From Solen grandis (Eukaryota > Mollusca > Bivalvia > Adapedonta > Solenidae): 64,000 bases of DNA. The DNA lies in the NCBI GenBank assembly GCA_021229015.1, contig CM037795.1, forward strand, positions 11,770,656-11,834,655. Direction: 5' to 3'. Below are positions 45,841 through 56,907 of this stretch, piece after piece; the first letter of the stretch is position 1; every line of letters begins with the position of its first letter. The translations under genes were made by a program, and so were the position numbers. Below the pieces are notes generated by a model. That model made no database searches and was not told the DNA's origin. It worked only from the letters and a program-made list of their open reading frames with translations.

Positions 45841-46091
45841 GACTTGACTTTTTGAGTGTACCGCCGCTTCGACAGTATTTAAGTCTGATAGCGACGTCAA
45901 GCGTATTACAGGTGGAGGAAGACTACGAATGCACTGAGGCATCCGGGTAAAACCACCGACCTACCGCAAGCCAGCTGGAAGGCTTCCTCAAATGAAAATC
46001 CGAATGACCATGCCGGGATTCGAACTCACGCGGTGAGGGGCTGAGTGAGTGTTAAAGTCAGTGACTTTACCCCCTCGGTCACGGAGGCCCC
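45841..46091 (-). mobile_element. SINE family 1 copy J, full length, tail type alpha
   Basis: Perfect 11-bp target duplication ttttcattaat (45830-45840 and 46092-46102). Absent from the matching place in copy 1 (about 31700). Complete head, body and gtaaa..ca-type tail ending gtcaagtc. Confidence 0.95.
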
Positions 46092-46102
46092 TTTTCATTA
46101 AT

Positions 46103-46760
46103 CCATTCATGGAATTGAATACATGTATTTTATACATAAATATAAAATAAAGGTTCAGGAGTTTTGTGAATTAGGGTCGATCAGTTATTGGTGTTAGAGC
46201 TTGAAGTGTCTTAACCGTGTTGATGCAAGGAATGAAGGAAAGTCTTGTGCAGGATCTATATTAGAACCATGTTTAACATGCTCGGATCTTGGGGGAGGGA
46301 GGGAGTTATGACCACCCTGGGATTTAAATATGAAACATGTATTAAGTGTTAAGTCCTCCCCCACCCCCATACCCTGGAAATAAATACACTGGACTCCCCC
46401 CCCCCCCCCCCCTGTAAGGAGGAGGAATTTTCATATCAATTTATGAACCTTTTGAAACATATACATACGATAGATATATTCAGGAAAATGTAACAAATAA
46501 TTTCAGACTAATAATTTTATTCCAAGAAAATGAAATTGAAATGAGAGGGTATACATTCAAACACTGTAACACTAATTCTTGTTGATTATGTTAGCTCTTA
46601 TATTTTTTCCAAGGTAGGGGAACTTTGCTAATAAATGGGAAAAAATAAAGCTTTTTGGCTGGAAAACTGGTGCTGAAAAGCGGATATAAACTATGGAGAT
46701 CGAGAGCCCTGGACTTATATATTCAAATTTAAGCAATATAATTCATGTATTATAGGATTA
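46103..46760. other. Duplicated segment copy 2, AT-rich part with poly(C)
   Basis: Copy 2 has an extra G- and C-rich stretch (46288-46412) with a poly(C) of about 18, at the place of the shorter poly(C) of copy 1. Otherwise alignable. No gene. Confidence 0.7.
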
Positions 46761-46764
46761 TAAA

Positions 46765-46850
46765 ATGGTGAAGCCATACAGGGGACTTTTGTACAGGGCG
46801 AATGATCTACCTTCTGGACTACGTGGTTATCGAAACTATGACGTCATTGT
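46765..46850 (-). repeat. tRNA-like sequence with B box deleted, copy 2
   Basis: Same as 32495-32585 but lacking about 15 bases that hold the GGTTCGAGTCC box. Confidence 0.6.
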
Positions 46851-47264
46851 GATTCAAGTTAGAAGAAAAACATTAAAAGAATAGTTAAGTATAATAAGAC
46901 TTATCTATAAGTATCAATAAATAATTAATTTAATGATAATCATGAAAAGAAATTGGGTTTGAATTTACCTAGTGTATATCCTAACTACTAGCTTCATTAA
47001 TATATGTTACTATGAAAGTGAAATCTGAATTTATTACTGGGAATTTATATTTACAATAGTTTTTAAATTGTATAAACGCTGATTTGTGAACATTTCAGTT
47101 TAACAAGTGGACTATTTTCTTTAGACCCATTTCATTAAATATATGAAGCACACATTTTGTTATTTTGCCTCATAAGCATCTAAAGGTGGTACTGTTGTTA
47201 GTTCTCTAGTCTTTAGATTTCTCATAGGACTTTTTCTTAATAAAGTATATTTAAAATTATAGCT

Positions 47265-47815
47265 GATTTGTTATAGAAAAAACAACACAATTTATTTTGA
47301 TTTTGCAGGAACTTTGCAAATGGATTGCACTAAGCCTGTCAAAGGATCGGACTATTACCACTGGCCTGGTTTTGTTCATGACAGTCGTGTGTTAAGTAAC
47401 TGTCCCTTAAAACATGGTTAGATGCTGGGCTTCTTCCACCCCAGTATCATTTACATGGGGATTCAGCATATGGCCTAAGTATATATTTGCTGAAACTATT
47501 CACGGATAATGGTCGTTTGACTGCAGTTGATTTTTTTAAAAATTAAATTCATTCATCAATCAGAGTTAAGGTTGATTGGCAATTGGGTTGCTGAAATCTA
47601 AGTTCAGACGTCTCAAACATTTAGAGATTTATAATGTAGAATCAATACCATATGTCATTTTATCTGCATGTGTTTTTCACAGTTTCATTCTCAAACTCTC
47701 TCCAAGTATTAATAACCAGTCTAAGGGCATGTCTGACAACTATTTTGAAGAAGCTAATGCAGATGTGAATGACGATGGTAATGATTCATTAGCTCCTCAT
47801 GATGATAAAATTTAA
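47265..47815 (+). pseudogene. PIF/Harbinger transposase relic, copy 2
   Basis: It lacks the central part (including IDGTYM) but retains WPGFVHDSRVLSN, the block missing from copy 1, then the GLLKSKFRRLKHLEIY C-terminal block and an acidic tail. Frameshifted. Confidence 0.88.
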
Positions 47816-48200
47816 CATTTAATATATATTTATTATTTATTAAACACCCAGATACAGAGTATATGGGGACTATTGTCGGTCGGTGCAACTGTACATAAGA
47901 TATGCTTTTCATGTATAAGACCTCTCTCTTTTTTTAAATTGTCCCATTAAAGATGTTGGTAGGCATATAGTCATAAAGTAAAATAAAAATTTGTCGAAAT
48001 TGAAACCCGGGTTTGTATCGAAAAGGTCAAGGTCAAAATTTGCAGGCAAAGGTAAAGAAGGGGAACATTTTGTTATGTCTGGGCTTTAACCCCATCATGC
48101 ATAAATGGATTTAAAATAACTTGGCACAAATAGGCTTGCATACATGTGACACATGCAAAATCCATGTCTGGAACCTTAAAAAGAAAAGGCCACATATAAT

Positions 48201-48300
48201 NNNNNNNNNNNNNNNNNNNNNNNNNNNNNNNNNNNNNNNNNNNNNNNNNNNNNNNNNNNNNNNNNNNNNNNNNNNNNNNNNNNNNNNNNNNNNNNNNNNN
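48201..48300. other. Assembly gap (100 N)
   Basis: A run of exactly 100 N, the usual placeholder for a gap of unknown size. It falls where homology with copy 1 would continue past 34445. Confidence 0.98.
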
Positions 48301-49885
48301 AGACAGTAACGTAAAGAGGAATACAGTTTTCCCCCTTATGTCTTATGTCTTCCGTTGCCATCTTCAATTGAGGCAAATATAGTAGCAAATCAAGTAAATG
48401 ACTTCACTTAAGATCAATTTTGTGTAATTAAGATATAAAGGGATGTGACAGCAATCAAATACTAAAAGGAATATACAAAGAAAGAAATGAAAGAAAAAGC
48501 ATCACATATGGTTTTACTTACACTTAGAATATAACCCTTTGGTGGATTTAGACATATACATACAGTAAGGTGTTTAAATAGCAATCAGTTGTAAATTGTT
48601 CAACAAAAATAATCTTTCTTCTCCTTTATCATCTTTCTTTTATTGTAATGGAAAGCAAATCATTTTCTGATTATTATTGCCATATTTTTTTTTTTGAAGA
48701 GGCAGCATCGGTAGAGACAGTAGTTGGATGCAAGAATCAGAGTGCGAATATTTTGCGAAAAGACCCCTTGGTTCTTTTACGTGCCCGCACAGATATACTC
48801 AGGAGAAAAGTTCCTGGGTAGAACCAGTAATGAGTACTCTTCATGATACTTTATTTTATGATGCTTTATCTTTATTAAACTTTATTTTACTGTTAATGAC
48901 GGTATGTTAATCAAATTTAATTAAATCAGGGAATCCGACATTATTATAATCAGAGTGCATTTTCGTTGGGATATTTTCAATAAACATGTTGGTAAAACTT
49001 AATTCACAAAGGTATCATTGACTGACAACATATACTGTGCTCATGTTTTATCTTTTTTGTTAATTAAAGATAAAAGTAAGGTATACCAGTTTAAACTGTT
49101 ATAAAATCGTACTTCACATGCAATTAAATATAATTTAAATACATATTTTATATAAAAAGTGCATTTTAACCATGAAACTTTGAACTTTTCTCGCCCGAAA
49201 AAAAAAAACCAAAAAAAAAAACCGCGTTCTTTTTCTCTTAACCCTGGGGCCATTTTTAATGGGTCATTTGTTAGGCTAATATAAATATGAAAATATCAAC
49301 GTACCATTTGGTATAAAGTAAAGAAAATGGCATTTTAATCAAGGTGTGTTTAACTTTATCCCCCTAAAAAGTTATCTCAAATAAGGGGAATAACTCTTAC
49401 AGAAAACAAATATGTAATGGATCACCTACCTCCCCTGGTGTACTTTTTGGGGTTAAACGTTCTGTAGAAATTATTTAATTACGTCATACTTCTATTTATC
49501 TCATCATTCTTATTCATTTTTATTGCATTTCAACAAGAAGGTCAAAGACCCATGAATCGATAAAACATCATCCAAAACATAGTAACATGGAATTCATGTA
49601 TAAATGTTTATTGAATAAAAGTAAATTTACTAATGGAATTTGGGGATTTCCGACGACTTGGGACAAATATAGTACTATATTTCCGGTTCTTAATATCTTT
49701 TGGTCAATAAATTACAGATTTTATGTGCTGTCAGTCATTTTTGATATTTCGCCCCAAGCTAGACTAGCGGTTAATAACCGAAGTTACATCTAGTAAAAAC
49801 CTAATATCTATTAAACCTATACCAGTGAATGTCTAATACATTGTTCTTTCTATACATAACATTGCAGCTCCTTTGCTTGGCGCTC
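48301..49885. other. AT-rich stretch, no gene recognised
   Basis: Apart from the partial SINE at 48703-48845 nothing is recognisable. A run of A/AAAACC lies at 49198-49222. Confidence 0.5.
48703..48845 (-). mobile_element. SINE family 3 fragment
   Basis: On the plus strand it reads ggtagagacagtag, 'ttttgcgaaaagaccccttg', gttcttttacgtgc, 'gtagaaccagtaatgagtac', the reverse complement of the 3' half of the family 3 copy at 25491-25835. Confidence 0.75.
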
Positions 49886-49889
49886 AGCG

Positions 49890-50085
49890 TATTAGGATAG
49901 TTCCAGGACTTGTTTGCACGGTGTCAGGATAATGTGACTGGGTGTGATATAATGCCACATGTCTACGGCGTGATACTGCAGTTTGGCAGCACTTTATCTG
50001 ACTCATGTAGACATTGTCTCCAACTGACTGAAATACTGTCGGTGGGTCGTTAAATCCAATAAACAAACAAGCAAACTAACATAAT
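49890..50085 (+). mobile_element. SINE family 2 copy, headless
   Basis: Body 'ggatagttccaggacttgtt' through 'gccacatgtctacggcgtga' to 'gaaatactgtcggtgggtcg', ttaaat, (AAAC)n-like tail. Confidence 0.85.
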
Positions 50086-50510
50086 ACTGCTTTAGTACTT
50101 CTTAACATCATACATTTGAGTCCCAGAACCTTAACACAATTGAAACTGTTTCACTATATAAGCTGCACGCCTATACGTGCCAACGACAAGATGGGTCATC
50201 TGTACGAGTTAGGAAATCCACAATTTTAGTGATTAGTTATTGTCTTCAAATTTGACAATTTGTCACACAGAGCCATATCTCTCAACAACTTGGGAATTGT
50301 ACTACCAGCAAGAACCAGTCAATCGTATCCATTAGGCACCCCAACCCCCAATCCCTCGCCGTCAGCCTGCACCACCAAACACTCCAGTACAGGAGTTACC
50401 CGAGTAATCAAAAACAACAACAAATTTTATCACATGAAGTTCCCTGTTTTCCGTGTAATATAACCATTACGTATTTTCTTAAATTTTACACGTGTAATAT
50501 AATAACGTAT

Positions 50511-50680
50511 TGACGTCATTTAACCCTATACAATTCACAGGATATAAACAACGTGCAAAAACGCGCGTAACCAACCATATCGGCGGGCTTTCTGCGTTCG
50601 CACTGGTCATTTTCTGCCATAAACACAAACAAACGATAGACAGATTGCAGAAAAAAAGGGTCAATGGTCACTTTTAACAG
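50511..50680 (+). promoter_or_regulatory. Candidate promoter and first exon with splice donor
   Basis: A perfect TGACGTCA (50511-50518) and a locally CpG-richer stretch (cgcgcgtaac, atcggcgggc, tgcgttcgca) precede acag|gtgagttg at 50680/50681. A small ATG frame opens at 50664. No downstream exon could be linked, so the gene is undetermined. Confidence 0.3.
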
Positions 50681-51734
50681 GTGAGTTGTTCAATAGTAGT
50701 AGTGCACGGGATATTAGAATATATTTACTATGTATATGCGTGTAAACTTTCCAATTATCAGCGACTGCGCTCTGAAACTCGGACAAACAGTTTAGTGATG
50801 TACCAACATGGAACACCTCGGTACTTTCTTCAGGCTTTAGCAAGTTATTGCCTTGATTACGTCCATAATATGAACATCGTACGTATCCTTTTAGGTATAT
50901 TTTTCAAGGGGATGCCGATAAATTGCGCGATATTTATGTAAATTTCTTGATAAGCCACTACTTTCGGTTTTGTTGGTACACGGGAGGTCTCTCTGCACAC
51001 CACTTTTTGAAGCACAGGCAGACCCTCTGCATTTGCTACAGACAGTCTGTCTGCAAGCCCTGTTCTCTAATTATTTACGGAAAAAGGATAATTTCATGGG
51101 TCCTTACCCCTTCTTTGTGCTTTCACTTTTCGTACTTTATATGCAACTTGTATCGTTTTTTCGTAGTCAGAAACAAATATATCAAAAGTATGCTGGTGTT
51201 AATCTTAGCTCATATTGTCGATAAAATATAAAAGTTAAACTTCCTCAAGAGTACTGGATTTTACAATAATTCACTTTTTTTTTTTGCATTGCCTATTCCT
51301 AAACGCGCACCAAAGAAATAACTTACACTACTTAAAAAAACCCTATGTATCAATAATTCCATTAATTTTAAGCACACGAGGTACTAACGATTTCAGTTTA
51401 TACATTAACATGCTTGTCAAAACGAAAGTGGAGCCATACATTGCTTTATCAACTACAATATTCGGTCTTTTTAATTGAATCATGCTAATAAACAGGGACA
51501 TCTAATAATCGCGTTATGGAATGATGTAACAATCAGGAACCAACAATGGAACTAAGCCAAATGTGCTTCATAATTACATATGGTTGTGAATGGAAGTTGT
51601 TACTTACCAAAAAGTAAAATATACCTGATAATGGTCACTTTCAACCATAGTCAATGAAATACTGAAAACATAATCAAATGTTTTGTAAGGACAATAAATA
51701 CAATTTTCAGAGATGTTGATCTCATTCATTTTCA
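50681..51734. other. AT-rich stretch, no gene recognised
   Basis: Overlapping frames of 60-102 codons at 50661-51231 show no family resemblance. Confidence 0.4.
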
Positions 51735-51927
51735 ATTCAATAGTTTATTTGGCATAAACATACACAGTTTATTCCATTCAATTATAGTAAAAATAAGTAG
51801 TAATACAAATATTTTTATCACATGAGCATATACATACATGTTTAGTATCAATTAGTATAATCAATCTAATATTTGATATAATAAATAAGACATGTAACTA
51901 CATATTACTGTTATAAATATCTTTAAA

Positions 51928-54600
51928 TATTTTCTAAATTATTATGTGCTAATATATCATTCCTCTTTGCAAAAGCAAGGCGTACAAATTTGGCTAATTT
52001 TTGAATAACACCTGTTTGGATTGTTTTCATTAGTAATTTAAACTTAGTAATAGTTGGCCAGGAACAAAAATATTTAGGTAATAACTTACGCCTTAGATCA
52101 TTACAGAATGGGCAAATTAAAACAAAATGATATTCAATTTTTTACAACATTCATATTACAACAATTACATTTTCTGTGTTCTCTCTCAATATGTTTGTAT
52201 CGCCCCTCTTCAATTGTCAAACTATGAGAAGAACATCTTAATTTAGCTAAAGATTTACAATGTGAAGGATTAGCAATTTTTAATATGTATGGTTCAATTT
52301 CAAAAGAATTTTTAAAACAACAATATGTATCTAATTTACCACTATTTTCAACAGAATAAAACCAGCCTTGTATGTACTGATTATGTATCCTCTGAATGAT
52401 AATATTAAGATATTCTTTACAAAAATTATTACATATAAAAAGATGTATAAATCCAAGATTATCAAATAATTCTTTAATATTTTGAGACCAATTAAGAATA
52501 AAATTACCATTATTATCAGTCATACTGTATAACTTAAACATTAAAGAATTATGATTATTAATTATTTTATACCAATATTGCACTAAGCAAATTTTATGCA
52601 TAATAATAAGAGGAAACCTTCCTAACTCATCATACACAGCAACATTGGATGTTTTTTGCTTTACACACAGTAACTGCTTAAGAAATTTTAGATGTATACG
52701 TTCAATGTCGGGGGCTTTATGGAAACCCCAGACTTCACACCCATAACATAAAATTGGCAAAACCATACTGTCAAATAGCTTATTTTTTCCTTTATACTTA
52801 TTGTAATACAATCAAATAAAGAATTAAAAGAATAATTATAATGCTTTCAATGCACTCTCTGATAAAACTTTTTGAGACATATGAAAACAAGAATTTGATC
52901 TTAATGCAACACCAAGATATGTATATATTTCCACAATTTTGAATGTTTCATTATATACTTAATATTTATAATGCTTTCAATGCACTCTCTGATAAAACTT
53001 TTTGAGACATATAAAAACAAGTATTAGATCTTAATGCAACACCAAATATTATAATTTAATTTTACTTCAATTCCCCATATTTTACAATAATCATACAATC
53101 TATCTACAATAGCTTGCAAGCGTTGACATGTTCTAGAAAACAACACTGTATCATCAGCAAAAAGCAACATGAATAAATTAATACCATCAATATCTATGAC
53201 ATCTGATGAACGTAAAGTATTATTCTGACTTAAATGAAGATATATGTCATTAATAAACAACAGAAAGAGAAGAGGTGACAATGTTTCTCCCTGTTTCACA
53301 CCAAAATGCTATCAAAAAAGTTAGAACAAATGCCATTTGCACGTACACAAGTTTTACTGTGGAATACATTGACTGGATTATCTTTATAACTTTAAACGAA
53401 CAACCATACGTTATCAGTTTTAACAAATATACTATTTCTATAAATAAGGTCAAAAGCTTTTTTAAAATCAACAAAGCAACAATATAATTTTTTCTTTTCA
53501 TAATTTACAACTTTATCAATGAACTTTAAAAAAAAAACCTAATTTTTTTTATATAGAGAAAATTTTAGAAAATATACTAGTCAAAGCTATGCCCCTATAA
53601 TTATTTACCTCACTTAAATTTCCTTTCTTAGGAACAGGAACAATAATGCCCTTTGTCCAACTGTCAGGATAAATACCCATTGAAAATATATGTTAAAAAT
53701 AAAAAAAATACATATTAAAAGGAATTAAATTCATCAACAACAATTTCTCGATCAAAATATCTAAAGACTCTGTAAATGTATACTCATTCAATTCATTTTC
53801 AACGGTTTTTTTAAAAGGAAAATAGTTCACTAAAATGATCATAAAATTCATCAATAGATATATCACATTTTTTATTGTTTCTACCTTTAATCTTTTTAAT
53901 TTCATTCCAAAACTTATTTGGATTAGACTTAGCCATATTATGCAAATCTTGCCTTTGTTTATAATTAAATAATGTCTTGGCCCTTCGAATAATAGTTCTG
54001 TAATTCCGACGCTTACTTTTAAGTACATTTAAATCATCATTAGATCTGGTGCTACGATACTTTTTACAGGATTCTCGAAAATCTCTTCTTGCTTTCTCAC
54101 AATCACGATTAAACCATTTATTTCTCACTTTTCTAAATGCTTTCTTGTTACAGTTTTCGGAATTCTCAGTAAAAATACCAAATACTTGTTCATATAGGGT
54201 ATTTGAAAATATATGTATCCCCTCATCAACAGATAATGTAAGGTTTTTTATTTTATTAACAATTGTATTTAAGCAGTCTAGTTTACTAGACATCTTTTCG
54301 TTAAAAATACCAACTTTAGATTTATCATACATTAACTTATGTGCATCTCTGTTAACTTCATTATCTAGCTTTTCTTTAAAATTCAATAACAAATTAACCT
54401 GAATTGGGGCATGTGAGGAACACGCTTGCAAATCATGAACGATAAAATTATTAATAAAGGGAAACAATTCACCAGTACACAGAAAATAATCTATCAAACT
54501 ATTACCCTGTGTACACATATATGAAGATGATATAATGTACAAAAGACGAAACACTCCATTGCAAGATTTTTATACAAGCACAAAGATTGTAATAATCAAT
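51928..54600 (-). pseudogene. LINE B ORF2: endonuclease end, reverse transcriptase, CCHC finger
   Basis: 54554-53811 holds the endonuclease end (NSLIDYFLC, SSHAPIQVNLL) and a Lys/Arg-rich linker (NKFWNEIKKIKGRN). The first RT blocks (about 53690-53560) are badly broken. 53501-53024 carries the template-grip region and LLFADDTVLFS with the Asp pair. 52811-52134 carries VLPILCYGCEVWGFHKAPDI and LRCSSHSL. The finger CNCC...EYHFVLICPFC is completed only after a frameshift in an A-run near 52135, and the frame then runs to a stop near 51928. Multiple other shifts and a 130-bp internal tandem duplication. Confidence 0.88.
52836..53045. repeat. 130-bp tandem duplication inside LINE B
   Basis: 'atgctttcaatgcactctct' followed by gataaaactttttgag occurs at 52841 and again at 52971, an offset of 130 bp, with few differences. 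Confidence 0.9.
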
Positions 54601-54971
54601 TATCTTAAAATTTATTTTGTAATCTCTAAGTTTAATAGCATTATAAATATATTTGGCTAAGCTAAGTGTTTCGCGTTGTCAGTAAAATCGACTTATATTT
54701 GTTTACAGTTGGCCAATGGCAAAACTAGGATTTAAAATATCTTTCCCTAAGTGTATGAATTTCGGACATTCCAATAAAAAGTGAAATTCGTTTCCTGTTA
54801 CATTCATGTTAAATTTAGTGCATTTTATTTGATTTCTTGGGATGTTTGATTGTCTTCCTGATTCTATATTCAGGTCATGCGAGGGTATTCTTTATTATTC
54901 TGACTGGTGTCACCCTAATTGGCCGGATCAGGAAACAAACATATACACATTATCATTCATAATAAAAATAC

Positions 54972-55010
54972 CGGTCGCGGTGGCCGAGTGGTAATACGCA
55001 AGTCAGTGAA
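54972..55010 (+). mobile_element. SINE family 1 head fragment
   Basis: 'ggtcgcggtggccgagtggt' matches the first ~35 bases of the family 1 tRNA-like head. It then runs into A-rich DNA. No body present. Confidence 0.55.
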
Positions 55011-55341
55011 AAAAAAAAAGAAAAAAAAAAGATACGGTTATGGCGGTATTAAAAGGAAACATATGAGATGGACTTGGATACAAAGGTATGCAAAAATACA
55101 AAGAAGAAAATCGGATTTTTTTTTAAACAAAAACAGGCATTTTGTCATAGCATAACACACACCTTACGTGTCCTGCTATTCGGTTTATTTACAGAGACCA
55201 GTGGTAAAGTCTAAAGAAAGAACATTTATTTAATGCTTTCCGAAAGAAAATAGGGAAATATCAGTGAATCAAAAATGATACTTTTTTTACTGTTTCGAAC
55301 AGAGAACACTACCATTTTTATAACTTACACTGTTTTGTAAT

Positions 55342-55580
55342 GGGACTACTTTTTTATGGAGCCCAGAAAACTGACAGTAAAAGCATTCGATAAAAGTAAA
55401 ATTGTTGTTTTGGTGGAATACTTTAATTCATCTCGTGGGGAGGACAATCAATATTTTCACTCATGGCTGCGTCAGTTTTCTGGGCTCCATAGAAAAAGTA
55501 GTCCCGTCACTCACTGAAATTTTGAACTTCCTCCCCATTCGATGAATTAAAATGATATTACGCTGAATTTTACAATTATC
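55342..55580. repeat. Interleaved inverted repeats
   Basis: Arms A (55342-55374) and A' (55471-55505) share 'gggactact...' and 'tggagcccagaaaactgac'. Arms B (about 55392-55445) and B' (55526-55580) share 'ttaattcat' with 'tggggagga' and 'gtaaaatt'. Their order A-B-A'-B' means the two hairpins exclude one another. Confidence 0.75.
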
Positions 55581-55869
55581 CTCTATGTAAATGAATTATT
55601 TGAATTACACGTTTCCTCACTAAGTCTTCTGTTTTCATCATAAATTAAGCTTGAAATTAGCTATCATGGTTACTTTATGGTTACTTCTTTTTCTGGAGGA
55701 TGACGTCACAACAAAGGGAGAGAATTCATTCAATCTTTTTTTTTCGCCCGTGTCATTTTTGCAATTGCATACAAACTACAAATCATTTTAACTTTTTTTT
55801 GCACAATTTGTCTTACACTATCATTTTAACAAATAACGACGGAAACAAATCGCTGTAGTTTACCTGTTA

Positions 55870-55960
55870 TTAAAGTCGCAAGCCCTTGGTGGGGCTCGAA
55901 CCTGTGACTATTAGGTCCCTGGACCATGGCGCCCGTGTAACACGCCAAAACCTTCATTAC
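55870..55960 (-). repeat. tRNA-like sequence
   Basis: The minus strand carries a B-box-like cacaggttcgagcccc preceded by 'acgggcgccatggtccaggg'. No canonical tRNA fold could be drawn. Possibly a SINE head. Confidence 0.4.
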
Positions 55961-56341
55961 ACACCATGTGACAAATAACACGTAGTGGGTACCACGTGTA
56001 CACACGTCATTGACTTGACACAGTATAAGTCCTTAGTCGGTGATATATATACCGGCGGCGAGGAGACTAAATAATCGAAGAGTGACAACCTCAAGTATAA
56101 TTGACATTTGGAAACTGAACAGTGCCTTATTTTAATGATTGCAAATTTCGTTTAAATTTAACTCGAGACACTTCAAGCCGTTGTATGTAAAATACGACAA
56201 GTTGGGAGCAATAGAGATGCGCATATATCCCATTAATCTGTCCTGTTTTGACAGAGCGTTTTTAACTCAAAAGAAGAACGGTTACGTAAGTTACAGTAAA
56301 CTATAGAATAGATTAGTTTATGACAATGGCAGTGATTGCTC

Positions 56342-56346
<5 letters not shown>

Positions 56347-56371
<25 letters not shown>
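56347..56371. repeat. (GA)n microsatellite
   Basis: Uninterrupted GA tract of about 25 bases. Confidence 0.95.
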
Positions 56372-56377
<6 letters not shown>

Positions 56378-56481
56378 TAAACAAATCAATTTCATCACAA
56401 ATTAAATGTTGCCCACAAAAAAAATGATGACAATGCTTAGACAGAAACAAATGCCCGTTATTATACATACTACATGTTTAG

Positions 56482-56620
56482 TGGTAGAATTTAGACTGCG
56501 GGTGGTCATACTGTTAGTTCGAACCCCATTTCAGGCGTTAAGTACTGGTCCAACCAAGGATCAGTATATGACGTTGAAAAGTTTGCTACTCAGTCGATGT
56601 TTGATGAATTAATTTCAAAT
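56482..56620 (+). mobile_element. SINE family 4 copy, probable
   Basis: B-box-like tagttcgaacccc, then 'agtactggtccaaccaagga' and 'ctactcagtcgatgt', the same order as at 34562-34745. Confidence 0.55.
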
Positions 56621-56907
56621 CCTCTGCATCATATATAAAGGATGACACCGAACAAAAAAGCGACCGTTATTTTACCTTTCTGTAGGTGTGGTCCTTTAAC
56701 TGAAAGGTTGTGTGCATATAAAGACAGATAAACTCTCATCACATTATGTGATTGAGAGATTTTGGTAAAATCATATAATAGAAATTTGAATATGCATAAT
56801 ATATAATATGCAATATAAGGTACAGTAGTTCTTAGAAAATAAAATACAGCTTAGGAAACAATTGTTCCTTATTCATAGATTGTAGGGGCAAATAAATATG
56901 GAAGGGA

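Larger units (their letters stand above)
42359..48200. repeat. Duplicated genomic segment, copy 2 (partner 26323-34445)
   Basis: Same order as copy 1. Copy 2 alone carries SINEs I and J. It lacks the mariner, the intronic insertion and SINE G, and has a deletion in the Harbinger relic. The right edge is hidden by the run of N. Confidence 0.92.
51735..54660 (-). mobile_element. LINE B (non-LTR retrotransposon), 5'-truncated, inactive
   Basis: It runs on the minus strand from within the endonuclease (about 54600) through reverse transcriptase to a C-terminal finger and an AT-rich 3' UTR. No ORF1. Sequence differs from LINE A (for example LPILCYGCEVWGF versus the IIEYASVVW type), so it is a different family. 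Confidence 0.85.
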
